Positions 27,940 to 39,400 of a stretch of DNA of 64,000 nt are shown piece after piece. Made by a program: the position numbers and the translations under genes. How positions within the stretch are numbered: the stretch's first letter is position 1; every line of letters starts with the position of its first letter. Source of the stretch: Tolypothrix tenuis PCC 7101 (GTDB lineage Bacteria > Cyanobacteriota > Cyanobacteriia > Cyanobacteriales > Nostocaceae); the NCBI RefSeq assembly GCF_002368295.1, contig NZ_AP018248.1, forward strand, positions 7,651,326 through 7,715,325. Reading direction: 5' to 3'. Under the pieces are notes generated by a model that worked only from the letters and a program-made list of their open reading frames with translations, made no database searches and was not told the DNA's origin.

Positions 27940-28035
27940 AATTATTGTGTCGAAAACTGTACACGATCGAGGACTGGGCGAGCTAAGTCTCTTCTCCTAA
28001 TCTTAGTTTTAGTGTAAATCACAGGAGAACCGCCG

Positions 28036-28884
28036 ATGTCTCAGTATGCTCATCCTGAAGTTGTGATCGATACGCAATGGCTGATGGATCATCTCAACGA
28101 TTCTAGTGTGCGGGTGGTTGAGGTGGATATGAGTCCAGAACCATACAAAAATGCTCACATCCCTGGAGCAGTCTTTTGGAATATTTTCACAGATATCTTA
28201 ACTCCCGATTTGCGGATAAATTTAGATCCCACATCTATAGAAAAGCTGCTTTCGCGATCGGGTATTTCCCCTGACACAACAGTTGTCGCCTATGGTAGCT
28301 ATCCTGGAACCGGAGGTTGGATTTTCTGGCTGTTGCAACTTTTTGGACATAATCGCGTATATTTTCTCAATGGTGGCTATCAAAAATGGGTAGCAGAGGG
28401 GCGCCCACTAGCGGCAGAGTTGTCTACTTTTACACCTACTCACTACCAAGCCAAAGCACCCGATGCTAACTTGCGGGTTTTGCTGGCGGAAGTTCAAGCC
28501 TCTTTGAGCCAAAAAGAGCGTGTATTATTAGATGCGCGTACTTCTCAAGAGAACAATGGTGAATTATTCATGATGCAACCGCCACAAGGAACAGAACGCG
28601 CCGGACATATTCCGGGTGCTGTGCATATTGAACATACCTTGACTTTGAATGCGGATGGAACTTTCAAGTCAGCCGAAGAGTTGCATCATCTCTACAGTAG
28701 TCAAGGGATTACTGCTGAAAAGGAAGTATTTCCTTACTGTGCCATTGGTGGGCGATCGGCATATACTTGGTTTGTTTTGAAATACTTGTTGGGTTATCCC
28801 AAAGTGAGAAATTATGATGGTTCTTGGAATGAATGGGGACGCTTACCTGATGCACTGATTGAGCAATCATCAATCATTGGATAA
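28036..28884 (+). CDS. Sulfurtransferase with two rhodanese domains
   Basis: 282 residues. N-terminal rhodanese-like domain (about 10-125) lacks the catalytic Cys; the C-terminal domain (about 150-275) has it as Cys235 in the loop CAIGGRS. That loop length and composition fit thiosulfate or 3-mercaptopyruvate sulfurtransferases. CDC25-like motifs HIPGAVFW and HIPGAVHIEH mark the two domains. ATG with AGGAG upstream. Transfers sulfane sulfur to cyanide or thiols. Confidence 0.9.
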   Translation: MSQYAHPEVVIDTQWLMDHLNDSSVRVVEVDMSPEPYKNAHIPGAVFWNIFTDILTPDLRINLDPTSIEKLLSRSGISPDTTVVAYGSYPGTGGWIFWLLQLFGHNRVYFLNGGYQKWVAEGRPLAAELSTFTPTHYQAKAPDANLRVLLAEVQASLSQKERVLLDARTSQENNGELFMMQPPQGTERAGHIPGAVHIEHTLTLNADGTFKSAEELHHLYSSQGITAEKEVFPYCAIGGRSAYTWFVLKYLLGYPKVRNYDGSWNEWGRLPDALIEQSSIIG

Positions 28885-29066
28885 ATGGTAAGCAACTGAT
28901 CAATCATTCCCCGTTTTCCTCATCTTAAGCTAATCGTCATTTAAATTGCATCATTGTTTATGCTGGTAAAAGCTGCAAACCCTCTCCCTTGCTCCCTGCT
29001 CCCTGCCCCCCTGCAGTCTCAATGTGCTTTCTTATATGCTTAACAGCTTACCCAACGCCTGATTTT

Positions 29067-30419
29067 TCATTTCTTCACCAATATATATGCATTAGCATAG
29101 TCGGGCATTTGGGCAATTCGCTGTCCAAATTCTTGGTGATTATTAAAAATCCCTGCTAAAAAATCAAGCTGATGCAGGTTAGGTAAAAAAGCTCCGCCTG
29201 TATCAGCAATCACGCCCATTTGCAGTTGCTTGCGTCCACTTATAGTATGCTCAAGTACGATAATTTTCCCTAAGCCAATATTGAGCACATCGCCTGCAAA
29301 GGTGACTCCTGGTTTAATGGAAATTTTGGCATCAATTTTATAGCCATAACCTTTAATAGCATTGACTTTTCTAAAGTACCAGTAACGCTTTTGGGCAGTA
29401 GCTTTTAATCCCCGGATATAGGGCATTTCATTACTTCTATCGACATTGAAATATTCTTCTGTACCATCGGTAAATTTAATTAAAATTGTTCCCTCCATCA
29501 AGGCTTCTTCTAAACCTTGGCGGGTTAAATATGCAATGGGTTCAACTTTGCCATATTCTTTACCACCAGGTTCATAAATTCCTGAGAGCACATCTTGTTT
29601 TGTATATCTGGTGTAGAATTTGTCAGCAGCTAAATTATCTTTGAGGCTATAAATTGGAATATTATATGTAGCTGTTTTTTTATGGGAGCCTGGGTGATTA
29701 AAAACAGCATATTTTGTAATTCGCAATTTTTGTTGATTTGTCTGCTTAGGGTTATAAGGAGTCCATTTGATGACTTTAAAATTGCTGTTAATAAAATTAG
29801 CATTTTGTAAACGCGTAGTGCGATTGTTAGCAATGTCCTCTTGTAAGACAGCAACCATGAAATCTAAGGTTTTGAGAACATCATCTATAGTTATTCCCTG
29901 AGTACCTAGTAGACCTGTACGTAAAACATCTGGGTCTGCATTAGCATGGTCTTGATAATATTTTCTGGTATTGGTAAGAACAGTTAACAAATCTTTTTGG
30001 TTGAAGCTTATCTTTGTCGCTGGCAATTTACCAGCAGAGAAAACTTGACTATTATTAACACTAAATTTAAATTTCTTAAACTCATCAATTACATTATATT
30101 TTTTCGAGGCTGATGCTACATTCTGAACCAATTTATTATTATCTGTTTCGCTAAGTTCCCCAGCAATTATTTGTTGATTTGTCGCAAAATTTTGCCCACT
30201 TGCAGCAAGTATTTGAGCAGATTTAATTAACGGAAGAAGGAAAGATGATAAGGTTAGGGGTTTTTCTGGCTGAGTAACAATATTCTGTGTAGTCTGATGT
30301 GCTGAAGCGATTTGTTTATCTTGTGACTGAGCAGATAGATGACTACTGGCAAAACCAAAAAGTAATAAAGTAACAAAACCAACTGTAAAGCGAATTTTTT
30401 TGCTGAATATCATAAACAT
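29067..30419 (-). CDS. Secreted protein with 3D/MltA-like C-terminal domain
   Basis: 450 residues. A signal peptide is clear (KKIRFTVGFVTLLLFGFASS, cut near LSAQS). The middle is helical and low in known motifs. The last 90 residues contain GVIADTGGAF and LHQLDFLAG, which resemble the double-psi barrel of MltA/3D domains (DTGGA with following Asp). Such domains hydrolyse or bind peptidoglycan; catalytic assignment is uncertain. Probably periplasmic. Confidence 0.65.
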   Translation of the reverse strand: MFMIFSKKIRFTVGFVTLLLFGFASSHLSAQSQDKQIASAHQTTQNIVTQPEKPLTLSSFLLPLIKSAQILAASGQNFATNQQIIAGELSETDNNKLVQNVASASKKYNVIDEFKKFKFSVNNSQVFSAGKLPATKISFNQKDLLTVLTNTRKYYQDHANADPDVLRTGLLGTQGITIDDVLKTLDFMVAVLQEDIANNRTTRLQNANFINSNFKVIKWTPYNPKQTNQQKLRITKYAVFNHPGSHKKTATYNIPIYSLKDNLAADKFYTRYTKQDVLSGIYEPGGKEYGKVEPIAYLTRQGLEEALMEGTILIKFTDGTEEYFNVDRSNEMPYIRGLKATAQKRYWYFRKVNAIKGYGYKIDAKISIKPGVTFAGDVLNIGLGKIIVLEHTISGRKQLQMGVIADTGGAFLPNLHQLDFLAGIFNNHQEFGQRIAQMPDYANAYILVKK

Positions 30420-30730
30420 ACTATTGAAAAAATTTCTATTGCTAGATAATAATTACACTTAGTTGATATCTGAACTAGTCAGCCTCAAAAAGGTTCCCTT
30501 TAACTGCAATCAGAAACTTTGTGGTTACAAATTTTGGCAAATATACCACAATTCAAGCAATTTTAAAATAAATCAATACAAATTGTAAGGTGGACATAAC
30601 CATATTAGAAGTAAAGCAGATGGAAGGAATGAGGATAAGTAACAAGAAAAATGTAGAAATGCAGCGATCGCGCTGATGTTGCTAAATTAACAAGAGATAA
30701 TCACAATGACAACGCTAGCTGCAATCAACA
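30420..30730. other. Divergent intergenic region
   Basis: Between the 3D-like gene (minus) and the SLH-GHL10 gene (plus). A/T-rich with no repeat family or small gene. An ATG at 30706 is out of frame with the next gene and runs into a stop after 19 codons. Confidence 0.5.
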
Positions 30731-32932
30731 ATGGTATCTACTTCTACAGCGTTCTCGGATATTAAAGGCCATTGGGCAAGCTCATTTATTGGAGCTTTAT
30801 CAGGGCGGAACTTGATCAATGGGTATCCTAACGGTACTTTTCGCCCAGATAACTCAGTAACTCGTGCTGAATTTGCTGCCCTCATTGCCAAAGTCTTTAC
30901 ACTTACTTCTAAGCGCAAATATTCCCCATTTACTGATGTACCGACTAATCATTGGGCAGCCAATGTTATTAAAAATGCTTATGAAGCAGGGTTTATTTCT
31001 GGATACCCTGATAAAACTTTCCGCCCCAATAATAGAATTTCTCGGGGTGATGTTTTAGTGGCAATAGTTAATGGCTTAGAGATTGCTAATAAGATAAAAC
31101 CTGACTTAGTCAATAAATTGTCGCAATATTATACAGATGCGACTGCGATCGCCAGTTATGCTAAAAATCAAGTAGCTATTGCTACGAGTGCAGGGTTAGT
31201 AGTTAACTACCCAAATATAAAATTACTCAACCCTAATCTAGCTGCAACCCGTGCTGATTTAGCGGTCATAGCCTATCAAGCTTTGGTATATCAGGGGAAA
31301 GCAGACAAGATTAGCTCTACGTACTTAGTGCCATCTCCCAACCCACCTGTAGTAGTAGAGCCTAAACCTGATCCAAATCCACCTGTGGTAGTAGTAGAGC
31401 CTAAACCCGATCCAAATCCACCTGTGGTAGTAGTAGAGCCTAAACCTGAGCCAAACCCACCTGTGGTAGTGGTAGACCCTAAACCTGAGCCGCCTGTAGT
31501 AGTAGATCCTCCAGTTGAGCCACCTGTGGTAGAAGTTCCACAGAATACTGTGAGGCTAAGTCATCAAAGAGAATTTCGTGGGGCGTGGGTAGCAACTGTT
31601 TGGAATGGTGATTGGCCTTCTAAACCTGGACTACCTGTTGCACAACAGCAATCGGAATTAGTTGCAATCATTACTAAATTACAACAACTCAACTTTAATG
31701 CTTTAATTTTCCAGGTGCGACCAGAAGGAGATGCTGTGTATGCTTCGACCTTAGAACCTTGGAGTGCTTGGGTTACCGGAACTCAGGGGAAAGCACCAGC
31801 TCCATATTACGATCCCTTAGAGTTTGCGATCGCAGAATGCCACAAGCGCAACATTGAACTTCATGCTTGGTTTAACCCTTACCGCGCTAAGACTAGTGTT
31901 AATAGCGGAATTAATGTCAGTCCCCATATAGCTGTTACGAATCCAGACGTGGTTTATAAATGGGGCAATCAATTGTGGATGGACCCAGGGATTAAAATTG
32001 TTCAGGACAGGGCATATAACGTTATTCTTGATGTTGTGCGCCGGTATGATATCGATGGCGTTCACTTAGACGACTATTTTTATCCTTATCCCATATCTGG
32101 GCAAACTTTCCCCGACAGCAAAACCTATGACACTTACAAAAACGCTGGCGGTGGACTTAGCTTAGGTGATTGGCGACGAGAAAATGTCAATCTGATGGTG
32201 CTGCGGCTATCGGAAGGAATTAAAGCCACAAAGCCGCACGTTAAATTTGGCATTAGTCCCTTTGGAATTTATCGCCCTGGACAACCAGCAGGTATTACGG
32301 GCTTAGATGCCTATAATGTTCTGTATGCTGACTCGAAGAAATGGTTAGAACTAGGCTGGGTTGATTATATTGCGCCTCAACTATATTGGCGTACCGACCA
32401 AACACAACAAAGTTATCCTGCTTTACTCAATTGGTGGACACAGGTAAACACCAAGCAAAAACACGTTTACGCTGGTAACAATTTGACCGAACCCAGCAAC
32501 AAGAGTCGGGAAAGTGAAGAGATTGAAAAGCAGGTAATATTTAGTCGTAGCCAAGCTGGAAGGTATTCCCTGGGTAATATCTTCTTTAATTTGGGTGTTT
32601 TGATGGAAAACAGTCAAGGTATCGCTGATAAATTCCAAACTCAAATTTATAGCAAGCCTGCCATTCCTCCTACTTGGTCTTCCCAAATTACCACAGCACC
32701 AGCAGCACCCACAGGGCTAGTTTATGTGAATGGTAGACTCAATTGGAAACCTGGAGACGATCAGCCAGTTCGTTCTTGGACGCTTTATCGCCAAACTACT
32801 GATGGCTGGGTAATTCAACGCATTTTATCTGCTGGTACAAACTTTGCTACTGTTGGGGCGGGAACATACGCTGTGTGCGCCGTCGATAGGCTAGCGAATG
32901 AAAGCCAGGGAGTGATGATTACAGTCACTTGA
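30731..32932 (+). CDS. SLH-domain glycoside hydrolase-like protein (GHL10)
   Basis: 733 residues. Three S-layer homology domains (about residues 7-50, 66-110, 130-180) with the motif GYPNGTFRPDN and similar, which attach proteins to the envelope. A Pro-rich linker of PKPDPNPPVVVVE repeats spans about 205-270. The GHL10 (DUF187) hydrolase domain is about 280-620, with REFRGAWVATVWN, HAWFNPYRAK, DGVHLDDYFYP and DYIAPQLYW. A fibronectin-like tail follows. No signal peptide at this ATG, odd for an envelope protein, so the start could be wrong or a frameshift could lie upstream. Confidence 0.88.
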   Translation: MVSTSTAFSDIKGHWASSFIGALSGRNLINGYPNGTFRPDNSVTRAEFAALIAKVFTLTSKRKYSPFTDVPTNHWAANVIKNAYEAGFISGYPDKTFRPNNRISRGDVLVAIVNGLEIANKIKPDLVNKLSQYYTDATAIASYAKNQVAIATSAGLVVNYPNIKLLNPNLAATRADLAVIAYQALVYQGKADKISSTYLVPSPNPPVVVEPKPDPNPPVVVVEPKPDPNPPVVVVEPKPEPNPPVVVVDPKPEPPVVVDPPVEPPVVEVPQNTVRLSHQREFRGAWVATVWNGDWPSKPGLPVAQQQSELVAIITKLQQLNFNALIFQVRPEGDAVYASTLEPWSAWVTGTQGKAPAPYYDPLEFAIAECHKRNIELHAWFNPYRAKTSVNSGINVSPHIAVTNPDVVYKWGNQLWMDPGIKIVQDRAYNVILDVVRRYDIDGVHLDDYFYPYPISGQTFPDSKTYDTYKNAGGGLSLGDWRRENVNLMVLRLSEGIKATKPHVKFGISPFGIYRPGQPAGITGLDAYNVLYADSKKWLELGWVDYIAPQLYWRTDQTQQSYPALLNWWTQVNTKQKHVYAGNNLTEPSNKSRESEEIEKQVIFSRSQAGRYSLGNIFFNLGVLMENSQGIADKFQTQIYSKPAIPPTWSSQITTAPAAPTGLVYVNGRLNWKPGDDQPVRSWTLYRQTTDGWVIQRILSAGTNFATVGAGTYAVCAVDRLANESQGVMITVT

Positions 32933-33068
32933 TTAAATGGGAAAGGGGAAAAGGGGAATGGGGAATGGGAAAGAAACAACCTTTAACTGGAAAAGGCAGG
33001 GGGAAAAGGAGCAGGGAGCAGGGGGAACAAGCCTTTTCCCCCGGCGTGGAGGGAGCGTAAAGCCATTG

Positions 33069-33253
33069 GTGTCAACTTAACGTGAAACCCGCTCTTGTGC
33101 AAGGTTTCGCCCTCACCCCCAGCCCCTCTCCCACAGGGAGAAGGGAGCAAGAGATTTAGTTCCCCTTCTCCTGCGGGAGAAGGGGTTAGGGGATGAGGGC
33201 GCGAGGTATTTTTACAACACTCGCCGTATATAGCTTTTAGCTTAAGTTGACAC
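33069..33253 (-). repeat. GTGTCAACTTAA element, reverse copy
   Basis: Same family as at 11405, in the opposite orientation. It lies between the SLH gene and the 3' end of the first kinase. The rest of the 32933-33435 gap is G/A-rich and C/T-rich low-complexity sequence. Confidence 0.8.
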
Positions 33254-33435
33254 AGGTGGCGTAAAGCCTGCGCCCTAGCTATGCTTACCGCATAGCGTCT
33301 CGTAGAGAAACGAAACATGGGTTGTTCGTGTAGCGTGTCTTCGGCACGCTCCGGCTCAATTTCTCCCCCTTGCTCCCTGCTCCCTGCTCCCTTGCCTCTT
33401 TTCACCCTTACCCTTTAACCTTTTCCCCAAAAAAT

Positions 33436-36400
33436 TTACATCGGTATTTGAATGAGGAATTCTGTACCTTCACTTAAAACAGAGTTACAAATTAAACGCC
33501 CGTTGTGAGTTTCTTCCACAATTTGACGTGCGATCGCTAATCCTAAACCAGTGCCTTTACCAACTCCTTTGGTGGTAAATAGATGATCGAATATCTTGTG
33601 TTTGACTTCCTCAGGCATTCCGGTACCGTTATCTTGAATGCTAATTACCGCCTGTTTACCATCTTCACTTTTAGCCGTGCGAATTGTAATTTGATTGGGG
33701 TTGGCTTGAATTTCGGCAAAGCTGCGATCGCTATTTGACTCTTCTAAAGCATCGATCGCATTCGCCAACAAATTCATAAATACTTGGTTTAATTGTCCGG
33801 CGAAGCATTCCACCATTGGCAATTCTCCGTATTCTTTGACAATCTCTATAACTGGATGATGTTCGTTAGCTTTTAAGCGATGCTTGAGAATTAAAATTGT
33901 GCTGTCGATACCTTCGTGAATATTAAACGGGACTTTATAGGCTTTATCGGCTCTAGAGAAAGTGCGTAAACTGGTGCTAATGTTGCCAATGCGTTCAATG
34001 CCCAAAGACATCGAATCTAGTAATTTTGGTAAATCTTCTCGCAGATATTCTAAGTCAATAGCGGCAATTTTCTTGTTGATTTCCGCATTTTCATGAGGTA
34101 ATCCTTCATACAACTCTATTAAATCAAACAAGTCTTGCACATAGTCTTTTGCTGGTTCCAAGTTACCAGCAATAAAGCCCACGGGATTGTTAATTTCATG
34201 AGCCACACCAGCTACTAAATTACCTAAAGCTGACATCTTCTCGTTCTGCACTAGTTGCAGTTGAGTTTGCTGGAGATGTTGAAGCGCTTGTTCGAGTTGA
34301 GTTGCTTGTTGACGAGTTTGCAGCAGTAAATCTGCTTGCTGGAGTGCAATACCTAATTGAGCAGCTATTTGCTGGGCAAATTGAATTTCCGAACCTCGCC
34401 ACTCACGGGGGCGATCGCATTGGTGAATGCACAGCAAACCCCACAGTTGGCCATTTTGAATAATTGCTACCACTAAGGAGGCTTTGACATGAAATTGTTC
34501 TAAAATCGCACGATGGCAATCTAGTACCTGGGCTGAATCTAAGTCAGCCATAGCGCAGATTCGCCCTTGTTTATAAAGGTTGGCGTAGTCTTCACCAAAG
34601 CAATGATCTTTAACGTTAACAGCTAGCGCAGAAGGAAATTCGGGGATGACATCTTCGGCAATAAACTTACCATATTCATACTTTGATTCTGCCTCAAATT
34701 GATAAATGCCAACGCGATCGGCATTTAAAATCCGTCGCATATTTTGGGTAACTGCACAAAATATCGCATCTAAGTCTAAAGACTCTCGCATCTGCGTCAC
34801 CACATCAAACAAAGTTTTCTGTTTTTTGAGTGATTGTGCTATTTTTTGGGCATTTACTTGGGATTCTTGATAAAGGCGGGCATTTTCGAGAGAAATTGCT
34901 CCTTGAGTACACAATAAATTGAGTACTTTGAGGCGATCGCTGGTAAAAGCCCCAACTGTCAGGTGATTTTCTAAATAAAGGATGCCTAGTAGCTTACCTT
35001 GATGGATAATGGGTGTACACAACAAACTCTTGGGCTGTTGGGAAATAATATAAGCATCAACCATCAATATGGGATCGGTGGTTGCATTGTCAATGGTTGT
35101 GGCTTGCAGATTGCGTTTAACGCTGTTAATCAAGGAAATTGGGATATCTAGCGATTCTTCTAAAGGCAGCGATCGCATCAGTGTAGGTGATTCCCCTAAT
35201 GTAGCAATAGCTTCTAATACTAACTTTTCTTGTTTCTGTAGCAGTAATACACCTTTATCTGCACCAGCATTTTCTATGACTACAGACAGCAAAGTTGAAA
35301 GTAGCTTTTCTAAATGAATTTCGCTAGAGAGAGCGTGAGAGGCTTTGAGAATAGTTGCCAAATCGAGAAATTCTGAAACTGTGCGATCGCTTAATGTCGT
35401 GCTGCTGCTTTCAGAGATAGTATTAGCAATGGTTGTGGTTGCATTCAAAGAATATTGTTGTCTTTGCAACATACTCTTGAGCAATTGTGGGTAGCGCTGT
35501 TCTAAATCTTCTATCTTGGCTTTGGCTCCCCAACGAGCATAACCGTAATAGGCTTCTTGTAGATAAGCTTGAGCTACTTTCTCTTTGCCACAATCCAAAT
35601 AGAAGCTAGCCGCAAGTTCATTAGCCAGTGCTTCGTCGCGCAGATAACCATTTTCTTTAGCACCAGCAATGGCGCGATCGTACATCTCCATTGCTTGCCA
35701 TTTTTCCCCAAATAGCCGTTGATATTCTGCCTCGACTAAATCAAATTTGTACTGGCAATTCATGGGAGCGGAATGCGCCCAATTTTTCATTTTCTCTTGA
35801 TTTGTCGTGATTTTTGCTAATAACTTCTCTTTATCTGCAACTAAATTCTCTCTATAGGCTGCCAGTTGTGTCAGAGAATCATAAAAGTAAAATATGGGAA
35901 CATAAGCAAACCCTGCAGCAGCATCTACATATTGTTCTGTCAGTGCAGCATCTACAACCGCTTGTTGATAGTTACACAGCAAATAATTCAACAGCAATTT
36001 ATGAAAGTATAGATAAAAAACACCTAGTCTATCATTAGCTTGTAAATGCTGAGTTAGCATTTTCTGTTCGTCGTAATATTCCCCCTGTAAGTATGCAACA
36101 ACATTTCTGGCTGAACGTAAATCATGTATTGCCTGTTGCAACATTTGAAAATATTGCCAACAAGTTACCTGCTTAATTTGATTGATAGAATCGCTCAAGG
36201 CAAATACTTCTCGCTGCAAGTCAGATAATTCTTTTTCTATGCCTGCAAAATAGGTAAATCCGCAATACATTACGGCTGAGTAAGCAGCAAACTGTAAATC
36301 TCCAGTTTCCAAACCAATATAATAGGCTGAACGTAAAGGTATTAAAGTTTCTTTGACAGCAATTTTCCAATGCTTGACAAACCCATAAACCATAGATTGA

Positions 36401-39400
36401 ACTTTACATTCCAATTCTTTGGCTTTGAGTTGGGGTAATAAATCTAAAGCGAGTTTACCAAATTGATAACCTGTTTCAAAATCTCCTACTATGGCGCTAA
36501 GAATCAGAGCATAACAGGCATAACTATGGGTAGAAATGGCAGTATTGCCATATTTAATTGATAAACTTACCTGCTTAAAATAAATCAACGGATAAAGTGC
36601 TGGTGCTGCTAAATAGCTAGCTGCTGAGATGCTAGATAATATTTGCATCGCCGCTAACTGAGTGCGATCGCTCATTACAGGTAAGTTAATTAATTCGGCA
36701 ATTCCTTTCTCTTGCCAAAGGCTTTGAGTTGCTTGCAATCCCGATATAATATCAGCTTGGCTGGGTGCTGTGGGAAATTCTATGCCCAATAATTTGAGAA
36801 ATTGTAGCCCATTATTGACTGCTTCTACAGGTTTATTTTGTGCTACTAAAGCCTGATTTTTAACGTCATATACTTTAACTTGATCCATCAAGTTTTTTGC
36901 TGCTTTGAGCAAAATTTCTGCTAGCCTTTCCATTTCAGCAAAGTTACCACTGAGATAAGCAACTTCTACTGATGCGTCGTATAAACTTAACGCCAAATTA
37001 TATTGACTTTGCCAATAATCATCAGCTAATAACTGCCGCCCTATCGTTAAATATTCCCAAGCAGCACTGTAAGCTGTAGCATTCTTGGCTTTGTATCCTG
37101 CTTGGAAATTTAACTGGGCTAATTCATGTTTCTCATCCTGTGCGGTGAGTAATTCAACTCCCTGATTTAACTGATTGACAATCTGAAATATTTTATCTTC
37201 TATTTGCGCTTGGGGAGTATTATTTAACATTAATCTCCCGATATTTAAATGGGTAAATTTTTTCTGTGCTTCTGGAATGAGAAAATAAGCTGCTTGTTGT
37301 ACACGGTCATGTAAAAACTTATAGGTAGGAGTTGGGGAATTTTGATATTTGAATAATTTGCTATCGGTATTATTCTCAGCTTCTTGAAAGAACTTATAAA
37401 CCTCACTTTGCGGTAAAATTAAGCCAGATTGCAAAGCAGACCATAATTCCGCAGCTGCGGCTACTAGAGATTTTTGTCTCACAGTTGCCAATGTCGCTAA
37501 ATCAAAAGTGTTACCAATACAAGCAGCTAATTTTAAAACATCTTGAGTGGCTGCAGGCAATTTTTGTAATTGCATAGACATAAACTCAACCACATCATCT
37601 GTGAGTGCTAAAGCATTAACTTTAGCAATATCGCATTCCCAATAGCCTTGCTCTACATTAAAAGTAATTAATCCTTCTTCATATAAAACCTTGAGAAATT
37701 GATTATTAAAAAAGGGATTACCTTGAGTTTTCTGATATACTAATTTTGTTAAAGGTAATGCCAATTCCAGAGAACAACTGAGGGTATCAGCTATTAGTTG
37801 GTTAATCTGAGATAATTTTAAAGGAGGTAATGTCAGGGTATTGATATTTGCCCCAGCTACTTGAATTTCATTTAAAGTTACTATTAAATGATGAACTGGA
37901 GAAACTTCGTTATCTCGATAGGCTCCCATCATTAAGAGATAGCCAATATCGCTTTCGCTCATCAATAATTCCATCAACTTTAAAGAAGCCAAATCTGCCC
38001 ATTGTAAATCATCAAGAAAGATGACAAGGGGGTGTTCTTTAGTTGTAAAGATGGCAATAAATTTTTGGAATAGTAAATTAAAGCGATTTTGAGCCGCATT
38101 TCCTGCTAATTCTGGTATAGCTGGTTGCACACCAATAATTTGTTCTAATTCGGGAATCACTTCCACAATTACCTGTGCATTCTCACCCAAGGCTTGGAGA
38201 ATTTGGCTTTTCCATTTTTGCAATTGTGCATCACTTTCTGATAGTAATTGCACCATCAAATGACGTAAGGCTTGCACAAAAGCAGAGAAAGGAATATTGC
38301 GATTAAATTGGTCAAATTTACCTTTAATGAAGTAGCCTCGCTTCTGCACAATTGGCTTGTGAACTTCATTAACAACAGCAGTTTTCCCAATCCCAGAAAA
38401 GCCTGCTACTAAAACCATTTCCTTAGCACCTACACTGACTCGCTTAAATGCTGTCAGCAGCTTTTCAACTTCTGCCGTTCTGCCATAAAGTTTATCAGAG
38501 ATGAGAAAGCGATCGCACACATCCCGCCGTCCAATCGGAAAACTCTCAATCTTACCTATTATCTGTAGTTGTTCTAAGCAATTTTCTAAATCATATTTCA
38601 AACCTAACGCACTCTGATAGCGGTCTTCCGCATTTTTCGCCAGCAGTTTCATCACAATATCTGCTAGTACTTGCGGAATTTCCTCCCTATTCCCCAATGC
38701 TGTGGGTATTTTCGCAATATGACAATGTACCAACTCCATTGGATCATTTGATTGAAATGGTAATTCTCCGGTGAGTAATTCGTAAAAAGTCACACCTAAA
38801 GAATAAAAGTCGGTACGATAATCAATCCCGCGATTCATTCTCCCCGTTTGTTCTGGCGATAAATAAGCGAGTGTACCTTCCAATATATTGGGACTAATTA
38901 GCGTTTGAGTTTCTCGTGGTAGTAAAGATGCAATACTAAAGTCAATTAATTTAATTTGCTTGGTTTCGGGATTAATTAGAATATTCGCAGGTTTAATATC
39001 CTTATGAATAATGCGATGGCGATAAAGTATATCTAATGTATTGCACAGTGCGATCGCAATTTGGAAAAACTCTATTAAGCTCAATACATTTGTTCTGATT
39101 TTGTGCCATTGGCTAAGAGCAATTCCGCCAAAGTCCTCCATAACTAACACATAGCCATTCTGATATGCTTCCAGGCTATATGTCCCAATAATTAGCGGTG
39201 ATTGCAGATTTTTAGCAATAGTGTACTGATTGCGGAACTGTACCAATTCGTTGAAACTAGGATAAGAATTTTTTAATAGCTTCAGTACCACAGGTTTATT
39301 GTCAGTCTCTCGAAATCCTCGATAAACCAGTGTTCTAGAACCGTTGTAGATTTCTTCATTAACGCGATAACCAGGAATCTGAGGAATACTAACTTCGATG

